From the NCBI RefSeq assembly GCF_014654725.1, contig NZ_JACVZV010000039.1, forward strand, positions 1 through 64,000: DNA of 64,000 bases. Reading direction: 5' to 3'. The position numbers were made by a program, and so were the translations under genes. How positions within the stretch are numbered: position 1 is the stretch's first letter; each line of letters starts with the position of its first letter. The notes beneath the pieces are model-generated. The model was not told where the DNA came from. It made no database searches and worked only from the letters and a program-made list of their open reading frames with translations. This stretch comes from Vulcanococcus sp. Clear-D1 (lineage in GTDB: Bacteria; Cyanobacteriota; Cyanobacteriia; PCC-6307; Cyanobiaceae). Of this stretch, positions 45,622 to 54,843 are shown in pieces.

Positions 45622-47681
45622 GCAGCCGTGAGCGCCAGCTCAAGGCCATCGTGTTCAGCGATGTGGTGGATTCTTCCGTGAAGATCTTCGCGGATGAGTT
45701 GATTGCTATTCAGCGCATCAAGGAAGATCTTTCTCTGATTCGCGATGAGCTGCAGCGTTATGGCGGCTCACTGGTGAAATCGCTGGGTGATGGGCTGCTG
45801 GCCACCTTCGATGGCCCCACCCAGGCTCTCGAGTTCGTGCAGTCTTGTGTGCAGAAGCTCTCCGCGCGCGGGCGTCAATCGTTGGGCCATCGCTTTGGCT
45901 TGCATACCGGCGAGATCTACGCCGATGGCGACGACATCCTGGGGCAAGGTGTGCATCTGGCCTCCCGCCTGCAGACCGTGAGCCCGGCCAATGGTGTGGC
46001 CTTTGTGCGCTCCACCTACGACCTGATTGACCCGCGTTTTCGGCGCCTGGCGCAGCCCATGGGTGAGGTGGAATTGAAGGGCCTGCCTGAGCCGATGCAG
46101 GCTTTCTGCCTGGGCCCGGACCAGCTGCTCGACTTCGCCCAGAGTCGTGCACAAGAGCCGGTGCAATTGGAGATGTTGCTGGCCGACACCCCATTTGAGC
46201 TGGTGCGGCCCATCGGGCGCTCCCCGGCCCAGCAGACCTTGCTGCTTCAGGAGCGTCAGCGGGAACGCCAGGCGGTGATGAAGTTGATCCCTGCCGGGCC
46301 TGCTCTGGTGGAAGCGCTGCAGGTGGAGGCAGCGTGTCTGGATCGGCTGCGCCATCCGCGGCTACCGCGGGTTCTCGATGGCTATGCCCGTTCGGGCCTG
46401 TTCTGCTTCATTCAGGAATACATTCCTGGCCCGTCCCTGCATGGATCGTTGGATCTGTTGCGGCGCAAGCAGCGGTTGGCTGAGCTGCTGCGGCAGGTGC
46501 TCCAGGTGCTGGAGCAGGTCCATGCCGCTGGACTCGTGCATGGCGATCTACACCCCGCCAATCTGATCCCGGCCCAGGAAGCGGGGCCGCTGTTTCTGGT
46601 GGATTTCTCGTTGTTGAAGGCACGCCTGGAGGCGAGTTCTGGGCAGCATTCAGCTCCCTTCAGCGGTGTGTCTGAGGCTGGGCGTCCGTTTTTCTCAGCG
46701 CCTGAGCGGGCGCGCTTCGGGCGGCTGACACCAGCATCCGATCTGTACGCCCTGGGAGTGTCTGCCCTGACCCTGTACACCGGGCAGGATCCCGCCAGCC
46801 TCTACGACGAGGCCCAGGGCTGTTGGGTATTGCAGGGGTTGGAGCCGGAGGTGGCTGGCTGGCTTGCCCCTCTGCTGGAGGACCTTCCGGCCCGGCGCGT
46901 GCAGCAGGCGGCCGATGCCCTGCGGCTGCTCGATCAGTCGCCGATGTCTCCCTCAAGCAGTCCGGTGCCTTTGGCTGCAGGTCAGGCGTCCGTTGCCGGG
47001 GCAGTGAGCAAGCAGGTGCTGCATCAACAGTTGGTCAGCACCTATGGCCCGATGGTGGAACTGCTGCTCGATAGTCAGCCCAGCCTGATACCTGCTCTGC
47101 AGTTGCCGGGTCTGCAGGAGCGTCTGGTGTCCGCGGGTTTGGCGCGCAATGACGTGGAGGAGGCCTGCCGGGCGGCTCAGCTGCAGCCTGAAAGGGCTGC
47201 GGTGGTGGCTGAACCGCCAGCGCCGATTCAGCCTGCGGTGGCCGGATCAGCCGGGCAGGGGGACTATCTGCCGGTCTTGCGCCTTGCCATCGGCCCGATT
47301 GCCGATCTGATCTGGACCGCGGAGATGGAGCAGGCTGCGCCCACTCAGCCCCAGCGGCTGAGCGAGCTGTTGCGCCAGGCCGCTGTGCCGGAGTCTGCCG
47401 TGCAGTCGCTTCTCGAGCAGGTGGCCCAGGTAGAGGGTGGACCTGGTGTTCCGATGGAGCCAGTTGCTGCCCCAGAAACTTCAACCGAACCCGAGCCGGA
47501 TGGTGTGGATGGCGAACAGTTGCTGCTGCGGCTGATCGGTCCGATCGGCAGCACGGTGTGGCAGGAGGTGGCCCATCTGCCAAGGGCGCAGCGCCTGTCA
47601 GCTCTGGAAACCACCCTGCGTGGCTATGGCCTGGATGCGCTCACCCTGGCCGACCTGCGCCGGCAGCTTCAAGGGGGATGA
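45618..47681 (+). CDS. Adenylate/guanylate cyclase-protein kinase fusion
   Basis: A 687-residue cytoplasmic protein. Residues 8-165 are a class III cyclase domain: metal Asp15 (VFSDVVDSS), Lys54 and Asp58 (VKSLGDG), Arg117 (VHLASRL, with His113 where catalytic Asn is usual). Residues 193-430 are a kinase-like domain: Lys222 (AVMKLI), Glu237, catalytic loop HGDLHPAN (Asp310), DFS instead of DFG (329-331) and APE 361-363. The C-terminal 220 residues contain three divergent repeats with an L-x-x-x-I-G-P-I core. The protein has no membrane segment, so it probably receives its signal from the sensor and lipoprotein genes it overlaps. Confidence 0.82.
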   Translation: MSSRERQLKAIVFSDVVDSSVKIFADELIAIQRIKEDLSLIRDELQRYGGSLVKSLGDGLLATFDGPTQALEFVQSCVQKLSARGRQSLGHRFGLHTGEIYADGDDILGQGVHLASRLQTVSPANGVAFVRSTYDLIDPRFRRLAQPMGEVELKGLPEPMQAFCLGPDQLLDFAQSRAQEPVQLEMLLADTPFELVRPIGRSPAQQTLLLQERQRERQAVMKLIPAGPALVEALQVEAACLDRLRHPRLPRVLDGYARSGLFCFIQEYIPGPSLHGSLDLLRRKQRLAELLRQVLQVLEQVHAAGLVHGDLHPANLIPAQEAGPLFLVDFSLLKARLEASSGQHSAPFSGVSEAGRPFFSAPERARFGRLTPASDLYALGVSALTLYTGQDPASLYDEAQGCWVLQGLEPEVAGWLAPLLEDLPARRVQQAADALRLLDQSPMSPSSSPVPLAAGQASVAGAVSKQVLHQQLVSTYGPMVELLLDSQPSLIPALQLPGLQERLVSAGLARNDVEEACRAAQLQPERAAVVAEPPAPIQPAVAGSAGQGDYLPVLRLAIGPIADLIWTAEMEQAAPTQPQRLSELLRQAAVPESAVQSLLEQVAQVEGGPGVPMEPVAAPETSTEPEPDGVDGEQLLLRLIGPIGSTVWQEVAHLPRAQRLSALETTLRGYGLDALTLADLRRQLQGG

Positions 47682-47725
47682 TCACATCACCTTGAGGACC
47701 GCCCCTGGGGGTGGTGGGTGATCCC

Positions 47726-49531
47726 ATGCTGCGCATCGCTGAAACCCTGGAAAGCCAGCTGCGCGCCGCGATGGAGCGGGCTTTCCCCGATGCCGCCGCC
47801 GCGGCTCGACAGGCCGGCCCCGGCCTCGATCCCCAGCTGGCCCCGGCCAGCAAACCGGAATTCGGCGATTTTCAGGCCAATGGGGCCTTGCCGCTCGCTA
47901 AACCGCTGGGGCAGCCGCCGCGCAAGATCGCCGAGGCGGTGGTGGAGCAGCTGAAAGCTGATCCAGCCTTTAACGCGCTCTGCCAAGACCCCCAGATCGC
48001 CGGCCCGGGGTTCATCAATCTCACGTTGAAGCCTGAGCGGCTGGCGGCCGAGGTGCAGGTGCGGCTGGGTGATCAGCGCCTGGGGGTGCCGGCTGTGGAG
48101 CAGGGAGCCCCGGTGGTGGTGGATTTCTCAAGCCCCAACATCGCGAAGGAGATGCACGTGGGGCACCTGCGCTCCACGATCATTGGCGACTCCCTGGCGC
48201 GGGTGCTGGAGTTCCGCGGCCATCCGGTGCTCCGGCTCAACCACGTGGGCGATTGGGGTACCCAGTTCGGGATGCTGATCACCCACCTCAAGCAGGTAGC
48301 CCCCGAGGCGCTCAACACCGCTGATGCGGTGGATCTCGGCGATCTGGTGGCCTTCTATCGCCAGGCCAAACAGCGCTTCGACGAGGACGAAACCTTTCAG
48401 ACCACCTCCCGTGAGGAGGTGGTGAAGCTGCAGGGGGGCGATCCGGTGTCGCTCAAGGCCTGGGGACTGCTCTGCGATCAGAGCCGGCGTGAGTTCCAGA
48501 AGATCTACGACCGGCTCGACATTCGCCTCAGCGAGCGCGGCGAATCTTTCTACAACCCCTACCTGGAGCGCGTCGTTGCCGACCTCGACGCCGCTGGTCT
48601 GCTGGTGGTGGACGACGGCGCCCGTTGCGTCTTTCTCGAAGGTGTGAGTGGTAAGGACGGCAAGCCCTTGCCCGTGATCGTGCAGAAGAGCGATGGGGGG
48701 TTTAACTACGCCACCACCGACCTCGCGGCGATCCGCTACCGCTTCGGCGCTGACCCTGAGGGTGATGCCGCCCGCCGCGTGATCTACGTGACCGATGCCG
48801 GCCAGGCCAACCACTTTGCCGGTGTGTTCCAGGTGGCGCGCCGCGCCGGCTGGGTGCCGGAGGACGGCCGGCTGGAGCATGTGCCCTTCGGTCTGGTGCA
48901 GGGCGAAGACGGCAAGAAGCTCAAGACCCGCGCTGGCGACACTGTGCGCCTGCGCGATCTGCTCGATGAAGCGGTGGAGCGCGCCGAAGCCGATCTGCGC
49001 CGCCGCCTGGAGGAGGAGGGCCGCAGCGAAGACGAAGCCTTCATCCAGCAGGTGGCCACCACCGTGGGCCTGGCGGCGGTGAAGTACGCCGACCTCAGCC
49101 AGAACCGGATTACCAACTACCAGTTCAGCTTTGATCGGATGCTGGCCCTGCAGGGCAACACCGCGCCCTACCTCCTCTACGCGGTGGTGCGCATCGCCGG
49201 CATCGCCCGCAAGGGTGGTGATCTGGAGGCCGTTGCCAGCGCCGGCAGCGAGCCGCTGCGCTTCGCTGAGCCTCAGGAGTGGGCTTTGGTGCGGGAGCTG
49301 CTCAAGTTCGACGCCGTGATCGCTGAGGTGGAGGAGGAGCTCCTGCCCAACCGTTTGTGCACCTACCTGTTCGAGCTCAGCCAGGTGTTCAACCGCTTCT
49401 ACGACCAGGTGTCTGTTCTCAAAGCTGAGGAACCTGCCCGCTCCTCGCGCCTGGCCCTCTGCCGCCTCACGGCCGACACGCTCAAACTGGGGCTGGGCCT
49501 GCTGGGCATCCCCACCCTGGAGCGCATGTGA
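47726..49531 (+). CDS. argS: Arginine-tRNA ligase
   Basis: The 601-residue class I synthetase charges tRNA-Arg. The Arg-tRNA N-terminal domain (residues 1-100) is followed by the catalytic domain with the HIGH-type [63 protein letters not shown] in the KMSKS position and the DALR anticodon domain ending LGIPTLERM follow. ATG 47726 is preferred to the upstream GTG 47711. hisC-like 49536 follows after 4 bases. Confidence 0.97.
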   Translation: MLRIAETLESQLRAAMERAFPDAAAAARQAGPGLDPQLAPASKPEFGDFQANGALPLAKPLGQPPRKIAEAVVEQLKADPAFNALCQDPQIAGPGFINLTLKPERLAAEVQVRLGDQRLGVPAVEQGAPVVVDFSSPNIAKEMHVGHLRSTIIGDSLARVLEFRGHPVLRLNHVGDWGTQFGMLITHLKQVAPEALNTADAVDLGDLVAFYRQAKQRFDEDETFQTTSREEVVKLQGGDPVSLKAWGLLCDQSRREFQKIYDRLDIRLSERGESFYNPYLERVVADLDAAGLLVVDDGARCVFLEGVSGKDGKPLPVIVQKSDGGFNYATTDLAAIRYRFGADPEGDAARRVIYVTDAGQANHFAGVFQVARRAGWVPEDGRLEHVPFGLVQGEDGKKLKTRAGDTVRLRDLLDEAVERAEADLRRRLEEEGRSEDEAFIQQVATTVGLAAVKYADLSQNRITNYQFSFDRMLALQGNTAPYLLYAVVRIAGIARKGGDLEAVASAGSEPLRFAEPQEWALVRELLKFDAVIAEVEEELLPNRLCTYLFELSQVFNRFYDQVSVLKAEEPARSSRLALCRLTADTLKLGLGLLGIPTLERM

Positions 49532-49535
49532 TCCG

Positions 49536-50657
49536 ATGACGGCAGACCGCAACGCCCACGACCGGCTGTCTCCGGAACTCCTGTTCCCCAGCCCCCGACC
49601 TGAGGTGGAGAGCCTCCATGCCTACAGCGCGCCGCTGGAGGGCCGGCGCCAGATGCTGCGGCTCGACTTCAACGAGAACACCATCGGTCCGAGCCCGAAG
49701 GTGGTGGAGGCGTTGCGGGCGATTCCCGCGGATCACATCGCCATCTATCCCGAATACGACGGTTTAAAGGAGGCGGTTGTCGCCAATCTCGGCCTGCCGC
49801 TGCAGCCCGATCAGGTGGGGTTGTTCAACGGCGTGGATGCGGCCATCCACGCCATCTTTCATGCCTATGGCGACCGGGGTGAGACGTTGCTCACCACCAC
49901 TCCGACCTTCGGCTACTACACCCCCTGTGCCCAGATGCAGGGCATGGCGATCGAAGCCATTCCCTACGAGGGCGAGGGGTTCGCGTTCCCGCTGGAGCGG
50001 ATCCGCAACGCCCTGCAGGGTGCCCCCAGGCTGCTGTTGATCTGCAATCCCAACAACCCCACCGGCACCCGCCTGGCGCCAGAGCGGATCCTGGAGTTGG
50101 CGGCTGCCGCACCTCAGACCCTGGTGGTGGTGGATGAGCTCTATGAGGCCTTCACCGGCGACAGCCTGCTTCCCTTGGCGGATTTCAGCGCTTTACCCAA
50201 CCTGCTGGTGCTGCGCTCCCTGGCCAAAACAGCTGGCCTGGCGGGCCTGCGTATCGGCTTCACCATCGGTCACGCCGCAGTGGTGGATCGCATCAGCCGT
50301 GTCACCGGCCCTTACGACATCAACAGCTTCGCGGTGACCGCAGCCTTCGCGGCCCTCAACGATCAGGCCTACGTGGACGACTACGTGGCTGAGGTGATCC
50401 AAGCCCGGGCCTGGATGGCTGAGCAGCTGCGTGCCGCCGGGGTGCGGCACCACTTGGAGGGGGGTAACTACCTGCTGATCTGGCCCCAGGGCGATCCGGC
50501 CGCGGTGGATCAGGCGCTGCGTGAGGCCGGCATTTTGGTGCGGGCCATGACCGGTAAACCCCTCATCGATGGCTCTCTGCGGGTGAGCATCGGCACGCTG
50601 GAGCAGATGCAGCGCTTCTGGGCTGCTTACCGGCGCATTGAGGCGATTCCGGCCTGA
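49536..50657 (+). CDS. hisC: Histidinol-phosphate aminotransferase family protein
   Basis: The 373-residue PLP enzyme resembles HisC, which aminates imidazole acetol phosphate in histidine synthesis. Seen: LDFNENTIGPSPKV, the PLP site NPNNPTGTRL, VDELYEAF, the lysine in RSLAKTAGLAGLRIGF, and the C-terminal RVSIGTLEQMQRF. The start, ATG 49536, is 4 bases after argS. An amino-acid aminotransferase of related specificity is possible, because the CobD-like gene at 23263 belongs to the same subfamily. Confidence 0.87.
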   Translation: MTADRNAHDRLSPELLFPSPRPEVESLHAYSAPLEGRRQMLRLDFNENTIGPSPKVVEALRAIPADHIAIYPEYDGLKEAVVANLGLPLQPDQVGLFNGVDAAIHAIFHAYGDRGETLLTTTPTFGYYTPCAQMQGMAIEAIPYEGEGFAFPLERIRNALQGAPRLLLICNPNNPTGTRLAPERILELAAAAPQTLVVVDELYEAFTGDSLLPLADFSALPNLLVLRSLAKTAGLAGLRIGFTIGHAAVVDRISRVTGPYDINSFAVTAAFAALNDQAYVDDYVAEVIQARAWMAEQLRAAGVRHHLEGGNYLLIWPQGDPAAVDQALREAGILVRAMTGKPLIDGSLRVSIGTLEQMQRFWAAYRRIEAIPA

Positions 50658-50660
50658 AGC

Positions 50661-51410
50661 TCAGCGCATCACCTCGATCTGGGTGCCCTCGCTGAGCTTG
50701 GCGGGCAAGCTCAGCACGCGGCCCACGCGCTTCACCGGTGTGCCACTCATGGCCTGGAGGAAGGGATCCACGCTGCCTTGATCGCAGTCTTTCGGGGCGG
50801 TGCCGCTCACGTATTGCACCGGGATCACCCGACGGGGATTGAGCTCCCGCACCACAGCTGCGGCTTCAGGGCCGGTGTACACCTTGGCGCCGCCGCCCAC
50901 GCCGATGATCAACACATCGGGTTTGCCCAGTAGCACGCGATCTTCAGGGCTGAGTGCAGCGGCGGTGCCCCCCAGATGGGCAAACTCCAGCCCACCCTGC
51001 TTCCAGCGCCACAGGGTGGATTGGCCAAAGCGGCGACCGCCAAAGCGATCGTGGGGAGCGGAGATGCCCTCGATCTTCAGGCCCGCGACGCGGTAGGAGC
51101 CAGGGCTGCTGAGAAGGCGGCCGCCGGCCACGGGCGCTCCCTCATCCAGCAGGCGGCTGCTGGCCAGGATCACATTGGCGCTCACCCGTGGCTCCGCCAA
51201 GCCGGCGGCGCAGCCCACGGCCTTGAACGGATTGAGCAGCACGGAGGCTCCCCCGCCCTGGATCAACAGGGCACTGTGGCCGTAGCTGGTGATCGTGACG
51301 CCGGTGTTGGCGCTGGCGGCGAGCGGCAGAGCTACGGCTGTGGCAGCCAGGATGCGGAGCGGCAGAGCCACGGTGCTGCGCAGGGCCATGGTGAAGCGGG
51401 TTGCCCGCAA
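50661..51410 (-). CDS. Exported metallo-beta-lactamase-fold protein lacking metal ligands
   Basis: A 249-residue protein of the UlaG/YycJ-like beta-lactamase fold. Signal peptide residues about 10-35 (LPLRILAATAVALPLAASA) make it exported. GHSALLIQGGGASVLLNPF matches the family N-terminal strand, but the metal motifs are gone. Expected HxHxDH is ASSRLLDEG at 83-91, the HLGDT-type Asp is Gly at 145-149 (HLGGT), and the last His is Gln at 196-200 (IPVQY). So hydrolase activity is unlikely. The fold and Gly-rich PDVLIIGVGGG strand are kept, suggesting a retained non-catalytic role. It is convergent with the hisC-like gene. Confidence 0.8.
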   Translation of the reverse strand: MRATRFTMALRSTVALPLRILAATAVALPLAASANTGVTITSYGHSALLIQGGGASVLLNPFKAVGCAAGLAEPRVSANVILASSRLLDEGAPVAGGRLLSSPGSYRVAGLKIEGISAPHDRFGGRRFGQSTLWRWKQGGLEFAHLGGTAAALSPEDRVLLGKPDVLIIGVGGGAKVYTGPEAAAVVRELNPRRVIPVQYVSGTAPKDCDQGSVDPFLQAMSGTPVKRVGRVLSLPAKLSEGTQIEVMR

Positions 51411-51425
51411 CGGGTGGGCCGAACC

Positions 51426-52022
51426 CTAGCCCGCTGCTGCCTGGGCGAGGAAATTGCTGAGCAGCTGATGGCCGCTCTGGGTGAGCACGCTTTCGGGATG
51501 GAATTGCACTCCCTGCAGGTGCTGATGCTCGCGGTGGCGTAGGCCCATGATCGTGCCGTCTTCGAGCCAGGCGGTGATCTCGAGGCAGTCGGGCAGCGAT
51601 TCGCGCTCGGCGATCAGGCTGTGATAACGGGTGGCAGTAAGCGGATTGGGTAGCCCGGCGAAGACACCCTGACCCTCATGCAGCACCGGCGAGGTTTTGC
51701 CGTGCATCAGTTCCTTGGCGCGCACCACCTTGCCGCCATACACCTGGGCAATCGATTGATGCCCCAGGCACACCCCCAGGGTGGGGATCGTGGGGCTGAG
51801 CTCTCGCAGCACCTCCAGGCACACGCCGGATTGATCGGGATCGCCGGGGCCAGGGGAGATCAGGATGGCGTCGGGTGCCAGAGCGCGAATCTGCTCGAGG
51901 GTGAGGGCATCGTTGCGCTCCACCCGCAGGTCCTCGGTGATCGGGTGGTCGGCGGCCAGCTCACCCAGATACTGCACCAGGTTGAAGGTGAAGCTGTCGT
52001 AATTGTCGAGAACGAGAAGCAT
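51426..52022 (-). CDS. trpG: Glutamine amidotransferase of anthranilate/aminodeoxychorismate synthase
   Basis: A 198-residue class I glutamine amidotransferase. It supplies ammonia to anthranilate synthase (TrpE) or aminodeoxychorismate synthase (PabB); in cyanobacteria one protein may serve both. Catalytic Cys is in GVCLGHQSI, and His/Glu are in QFHPESVL. The N-terminus is [22 protein letters not shown], the usual start, so ATG 52022 is chosen over the longer open frame. It is followed by the MBL-fold gene after 15 bases. Its start lies 23 bases after the dgkA stop, so an operon dgkA-trpG is likely. Confidence 0.9.
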   Translation of the reverse strand: MLLVLDNYDSFTFNLVQYLGELAADHPITEDLRVERNDALTLEQIRALAPDAILISPGPGDPDQSGVCLEVLRELSPTIPTLGVCLGHQSIAQVYGGKVVRAKELMHGKTSPVLHEGQGVFAGLPNPLTATRYHSLIAERESLPDCLEITAWLEDGTIMGLRHREHQHLQGVQFHPESVLTQSGHQLLSNFLAQAAAG

Positions 52023-52045
52023 CGCCGCGCCTGGCCAGGCCCCAT

Positions 52046-52552
52046 TCAAACGCCCAGGCGCACCAGCAGGGGAGGCAGCAGCAGCAGCACCGCGATCACC
52101 AGCGAACTGATGGCCGCCACGAGCACGGCGGCGGCAGCGCAGTCTTTGGCGATGCGGGCCAGGGGGTGAAAGCGGCGGCCGATGGCCAGATCCACCACCG
52201 CTTCGGTGGCGGTGTTGATCAGTTCGAGCACCAGCACCGCGGCCACGGTGAGCACCAGCACAGCCAACTGCGCCAGGGGCAGCTGCAGCCAGAGGCTCAG
52301 GGCGAACACCACAGCGCCGGTCACCACGTGGATGCGGAAGTTGCGCTGGCTGCGGAAGCTGTAAATCAGCCCCTGGGCGGCGTAGCGAAAGCTGGAGGGC
52401 AAATCACCGGCCACGGTCCAGGCGCCGAGGCGACGCACCTTTGCGGGTGTTTCAACGCTGTTGTTCAGATCCAGGTTGGCGCGTGGGCCATCGCGGTTGA
52501 GATCGCGGAGCATTGGCCTCGCTTCCCGGCTGGGTTCCTGGGGAACAAGCAT
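52046..52552 (-). CDS. dgkA: Diacylglycerol/undecaprenol kinase
   Basis: A 168-residue integral membrane kinase of the DgkA family. After an N-terminal cytoplasmic extension of about 45 residues it has [20 protein letters not shown]. Three membrane helices follow, with the active-site motif [14 protein letters not shown], whose Glu residues bind Mg2+, and a DCAAAAVL segment. In the Gram-positive-like form it phosphorylates undecaprenol. ATG 52552 could be replaced by an internal ATG at 52513. It is downstream of ybeY (gap 36 bases). Confidence 0.88.
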   Translation of the reverse strand: MLVPQEPSREARPMLRDLNRDGPRANLDLNNSVETPAKVRRLGAWTVAGDLPSSFRYAAQGLIYSFRSQRNFRIHVVTGAVVFALSLWLQLPLAQLAVLVLTVAAVLVLELINTATEAVVDLAIGRRFHPLARIAKDCAAAAVLVAAISSLVIAVLLLLPPLLVRLGV

Positions 52553-52588
52553 GCGCCAAGGCCCCTGCTGGCTGTATCCGGCCGCACC

Positions 52589-53155
52589 CTACCGCTGGTT
52601 GGGGCCGGCGAGAAGCTGTTCCTGCTTGCGCAACATGGCCGCCAGGGTGGCGTCGTCGGGGTGATCCCAACCCAGCAGGTGCAGCAGACCGTGGGTCGCG
52701 AGGAATAGCAGTTCTTCGGGCAGAGAGTGGCCGTGATCCGGCGCCTGACGGGCGGCGGTCTCCAGGGAGATCACGATGTCGCCGAGCTCGAGCGCTTCCA
52801 CCTCCCCGTCGGGCATGGGGATCGGCGGGGCGTCGTCCAGACCGTCGTCCTGGGCTGCAAAAGCCAAGACATCTGTCGGGCCGGCCTTGCCTCGCCAATC
52901 GCTGTTCAGTTCAGCGATTTCGGTGTCGCCCACCAGGCTCAGCCCCAGGCTGTAGGCCGATGCCTGCAGCTCCGGCTGCAGTTCCGGCGCCATCGCGCTC
53001 AGCCAATCGCTGATGCGTTCGTGCCAGAGCTCGGCCCCGGCGATCGGGTCGGCCAGATCACCTGCGCTGGCCAGCAGCTCGCCTGCCAGGCTGTCATCGG
53101 CTTCGAAGGCCAGATCGAGATCGGGCAACGCGTTGCTGGCGGCAGAGGACGGCAT
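52589..53155 (-). CDS. ybeY: rRNA maturation endoribonuclease YbeY
   Basis: YbeY takes part in 16S rRNA 3' end maturation and ribosome quality control. The 188-residue protein has the zinc-binding HGLLHLLGWDH (HxxxHxxxxDH) near residue 165, preceded by ELLFLATHG. The SLVGDTEIAELNSDWRGKAGPTDVLAF segment is typical. About 40 acidic residues extend the N-terminus beyond the usual length. It sits between DUF3285 and dgkA. Confidence 0.94.
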   Translation of the reverse strand: MPSSAASNALPDLDLAFEADDSLAGELLASAGDLADPIAGAELWHERISDWLSAMAPELQPELQASAYSLGLSLVGDTEIAELNSDWRGKAGPTDVLAFAAQDDGLDDAPPIPMPDGEVEALELGDIVISLETAARQAPDHGHSLPEELLFLATHGLLHLLGWDHPDDATLAAMLRKQEQLLAGPNQR

Positions 53156-53158
53156 CGC

Positions 53159-53365
53159 TCAGCTGCCGGGGAGCTGCGGACGGCCCAGGTAGGCCACCAA
53201 CACGATGAAGCCTAGGAAGCCAAGGGCTGTGAGGCCGAAGTGGGTGAGGCTGAGCTTGCCTTTGCGCACCATGTTGCGCATCGCCAGCTTGGTGAAACTG
53301 GGGTTTTCGGCGGTGGCACCGGCGGCGGGTTGTGGTGCGGCCGTTTCGTTGGTGGGATCAGTCAT
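53159..53365 (-). CDS. DUF3285 small membrane protein
   Basis: A 68-residue protein. An Ala/Pro/Asn-rich N-terminal tail is followed by [23 protein letters not shown] and one hydrophobic segment ([14 protein letters not shown]), the DUF3285 pattern known only from cyanobacteria. ATG 53365 fits; the start overlaps the end of prfB by 8 bases. Its position between prfB and ybeY is conserved in related genomes as far as I recall. Function is unknown. Confidence 0.8.
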   Translation of the reverse strand: MTDPTNETAAPQPAAGATAENPSFTKLAMRNMVRKGKLSLTHFGLTALGFLGFIVLVAYLGRPQLPGS

Positions 53366-54492
53366 CGCTGCCGCCTCCCGCCACTTCAACGCCCGCGTGC
53401 AGCAGGCTTTGGATGAAGGGATCGAGGTCGCCGTCCATCACGCCCTGCACGTCGGTGGTTTCGTGCTGGGTGCGCAGGTCTTTCACCATCTGGTACGGGT
53501 GGAAGACGTAGTTGCGGATCTGGTTGCCCCAGGCCGCTTCCACGATGTCGCCGCGGATGTCGGCGATTTCGGCGGCCCGCTGTTCCTGGGCGATCACCAG
53601 CAGCTTGGCCATCAGCAGGGCCATGGCCTTTTCCTTGTTCTGGAGCTGCGAGCGCTCCTGGGTGCAGCGCACGAACAGGCCGGTGGGGATGTGCAGGATG
53701 CGCACGGCCGTTTCCACCTTGTTCACGTTCTGGCCGCCGGCACCGCCGGAGCGTGAGGTGGTGATCTCAAGGTCTTTGTCGGGGATGTCGAGCTTCACCT
53801 CCTCCTCGATCTTGGGCATCACCTCCACGCCGGCGAAGCTGGTCTGGCGCTTGTCGTTGGCGTTGAACGGTGAGATGCGCACCAGGCGGTGGGTGCCCTT
53901 CTCGTTGCGCAGATAGCCGTAGGCGTAGCGGCCTTCGATCTCGATCGTGCAGCTCTTGATGCCCGCTTCTTCCCCTTCGCTGAGTTCGTCCACGGTCACC
54001 TTCATGCCGTGGTCTTCGGCCCAGCGCGTGTACATGCGCATCAGCATCAGCGCCCAGTCCTGGGCGTCGGTGCCGCCGGCACCGGCGTTGATGCTGATCA
54101 CGGCGCCCTCCTTGTCGTAGGGGCCGCTCAGCAGGCGCTCCAGCTCCCAGCGATCCAGATCGGCCCGCAGCTTTTGCAGCGCTTCGTTGGATTCGCTCAG
54201 CAGCTCCTCATCGGGTTCGAGGCCGTAGATCTCCACGGTGGCTTCGGCATCGGCCACGGCCGCTTGCCACTGGCTGAGTTGCTCGAGCTGGGCTTTGACC
54301 TCATCGAGCTGGCGCATCTTGGCCTGGGCCTGCTTCTGGTCATCCCAGAAATCGGGCTGGGAGGCCAGTTGTTCGAGGTCTTGCTGGCGTGCTTTCAGTG
54401 CAGGAACGTCAAAGACAGTCCTGGGCATTGCCCAGGCGGTCAGTGAGCTCGGAGAGGTCGCGCTTGAAGTCGGTGAGGTCGAGCACCGGCAT
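53358..54492 (-). CDS. prfB: Peptide chain release factor 2 with programmed +1 frameshift
   Basis: RF2 ends translation at UAA and UGA codons. The chain runs from ATG 54492 for 27 codons (starts [16 protein letters not shown]) to CTT (54414-54412). There an in-frame TGA (54411-54409) followed by C forces the known CTT-TGA-C shift. After a +1 shift the frame reads [15 protein letters not shown] and goes on to the end, 377 residues in total. Seen in the body: the SPF tripeptide that reads the stop codon, and [20 protein letters not shown] with the catalytic GGQ. A start at 54428 in the second frame would give a shorter protein without a shift, but the N-terminal helix would be lost. Confidence 0.96.
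54408..54422 (-). promoter_or_regulatory. prfB programmed frameshift site
   Basis: Minus strand: AGGACTGTCTTTGAC (54422-54408). AGGA (54422-54419) acts as the Shine-Dalgarno-like stimulator, 4 bases before CTT (54414-54412), which is followed by TGA and C. Compared with the E. coli site (AGGGGGTATCTTTGAC) the stimulator is shorter but the slip site is identical. RF2 scarcity promotes the shift, so RF2 regulates itself. Confidence 0.93.
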
Positions 54493-54579
54493 GGATTGAA
54501 CGTTGGGTCGACCGTACTGAATGGCGCGCCTTGCAGCGTCAGGCCGCTTCTAGGATCCGGCCCACCGGTGCGCGTCCCG

Positions 54580-54843
54580 ATGGCGAACGTTGAGATCTAC
54601 ACCTGGCGGGCCTGTCCGTTTTGCATTCGGGCCAAGGCGCTGCTCGACCGCAAGGGAGTGGCGTACACCGAGTTCGCCATTGATGGCGATGAGGCGGCCC
54701 GGACCGCCATGGCCGCCAAGAGTGGCGGCCGGCGCAGCGTGCCGCAGACCTTTATCAACGGGCAGCACGTGGGTGGCTGCGACGACTTGCATGCCCTCGA
54801 GCGCAGCGGTCAGCTGGATGCGCTGCTCGGAGCCAACGCTTGA
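54580..54843 (+). CDS. grxC: Glutaredoxin
   Basis: An 87-residue dithiol glutaredoxin. It has [22 protein letters not shown] with CPFC at residues 12-15 and the cis-Pro loop [20 protein letters not shown]. The second cysteine pair position is replaced by a C in GGCDD. ATG 54580 is the start, divergent from prfB across about 87 bases. The start of gshB overlaps its stop, which couples it to glutathione production. Confidence 0.94.
   Translation: MANVEIYTWRACPFCIRAKALLDRKGVAYTEFAIDGDEAARTAMAAKSGGRRSVPQTFINGQHVGGCDDLHALERSGQLDALLGANA

Noticed and set aside
48128-49552. 474-codon minus-strand frame
   Set aside because: It is antisense to argS and has no recognisable protein features.
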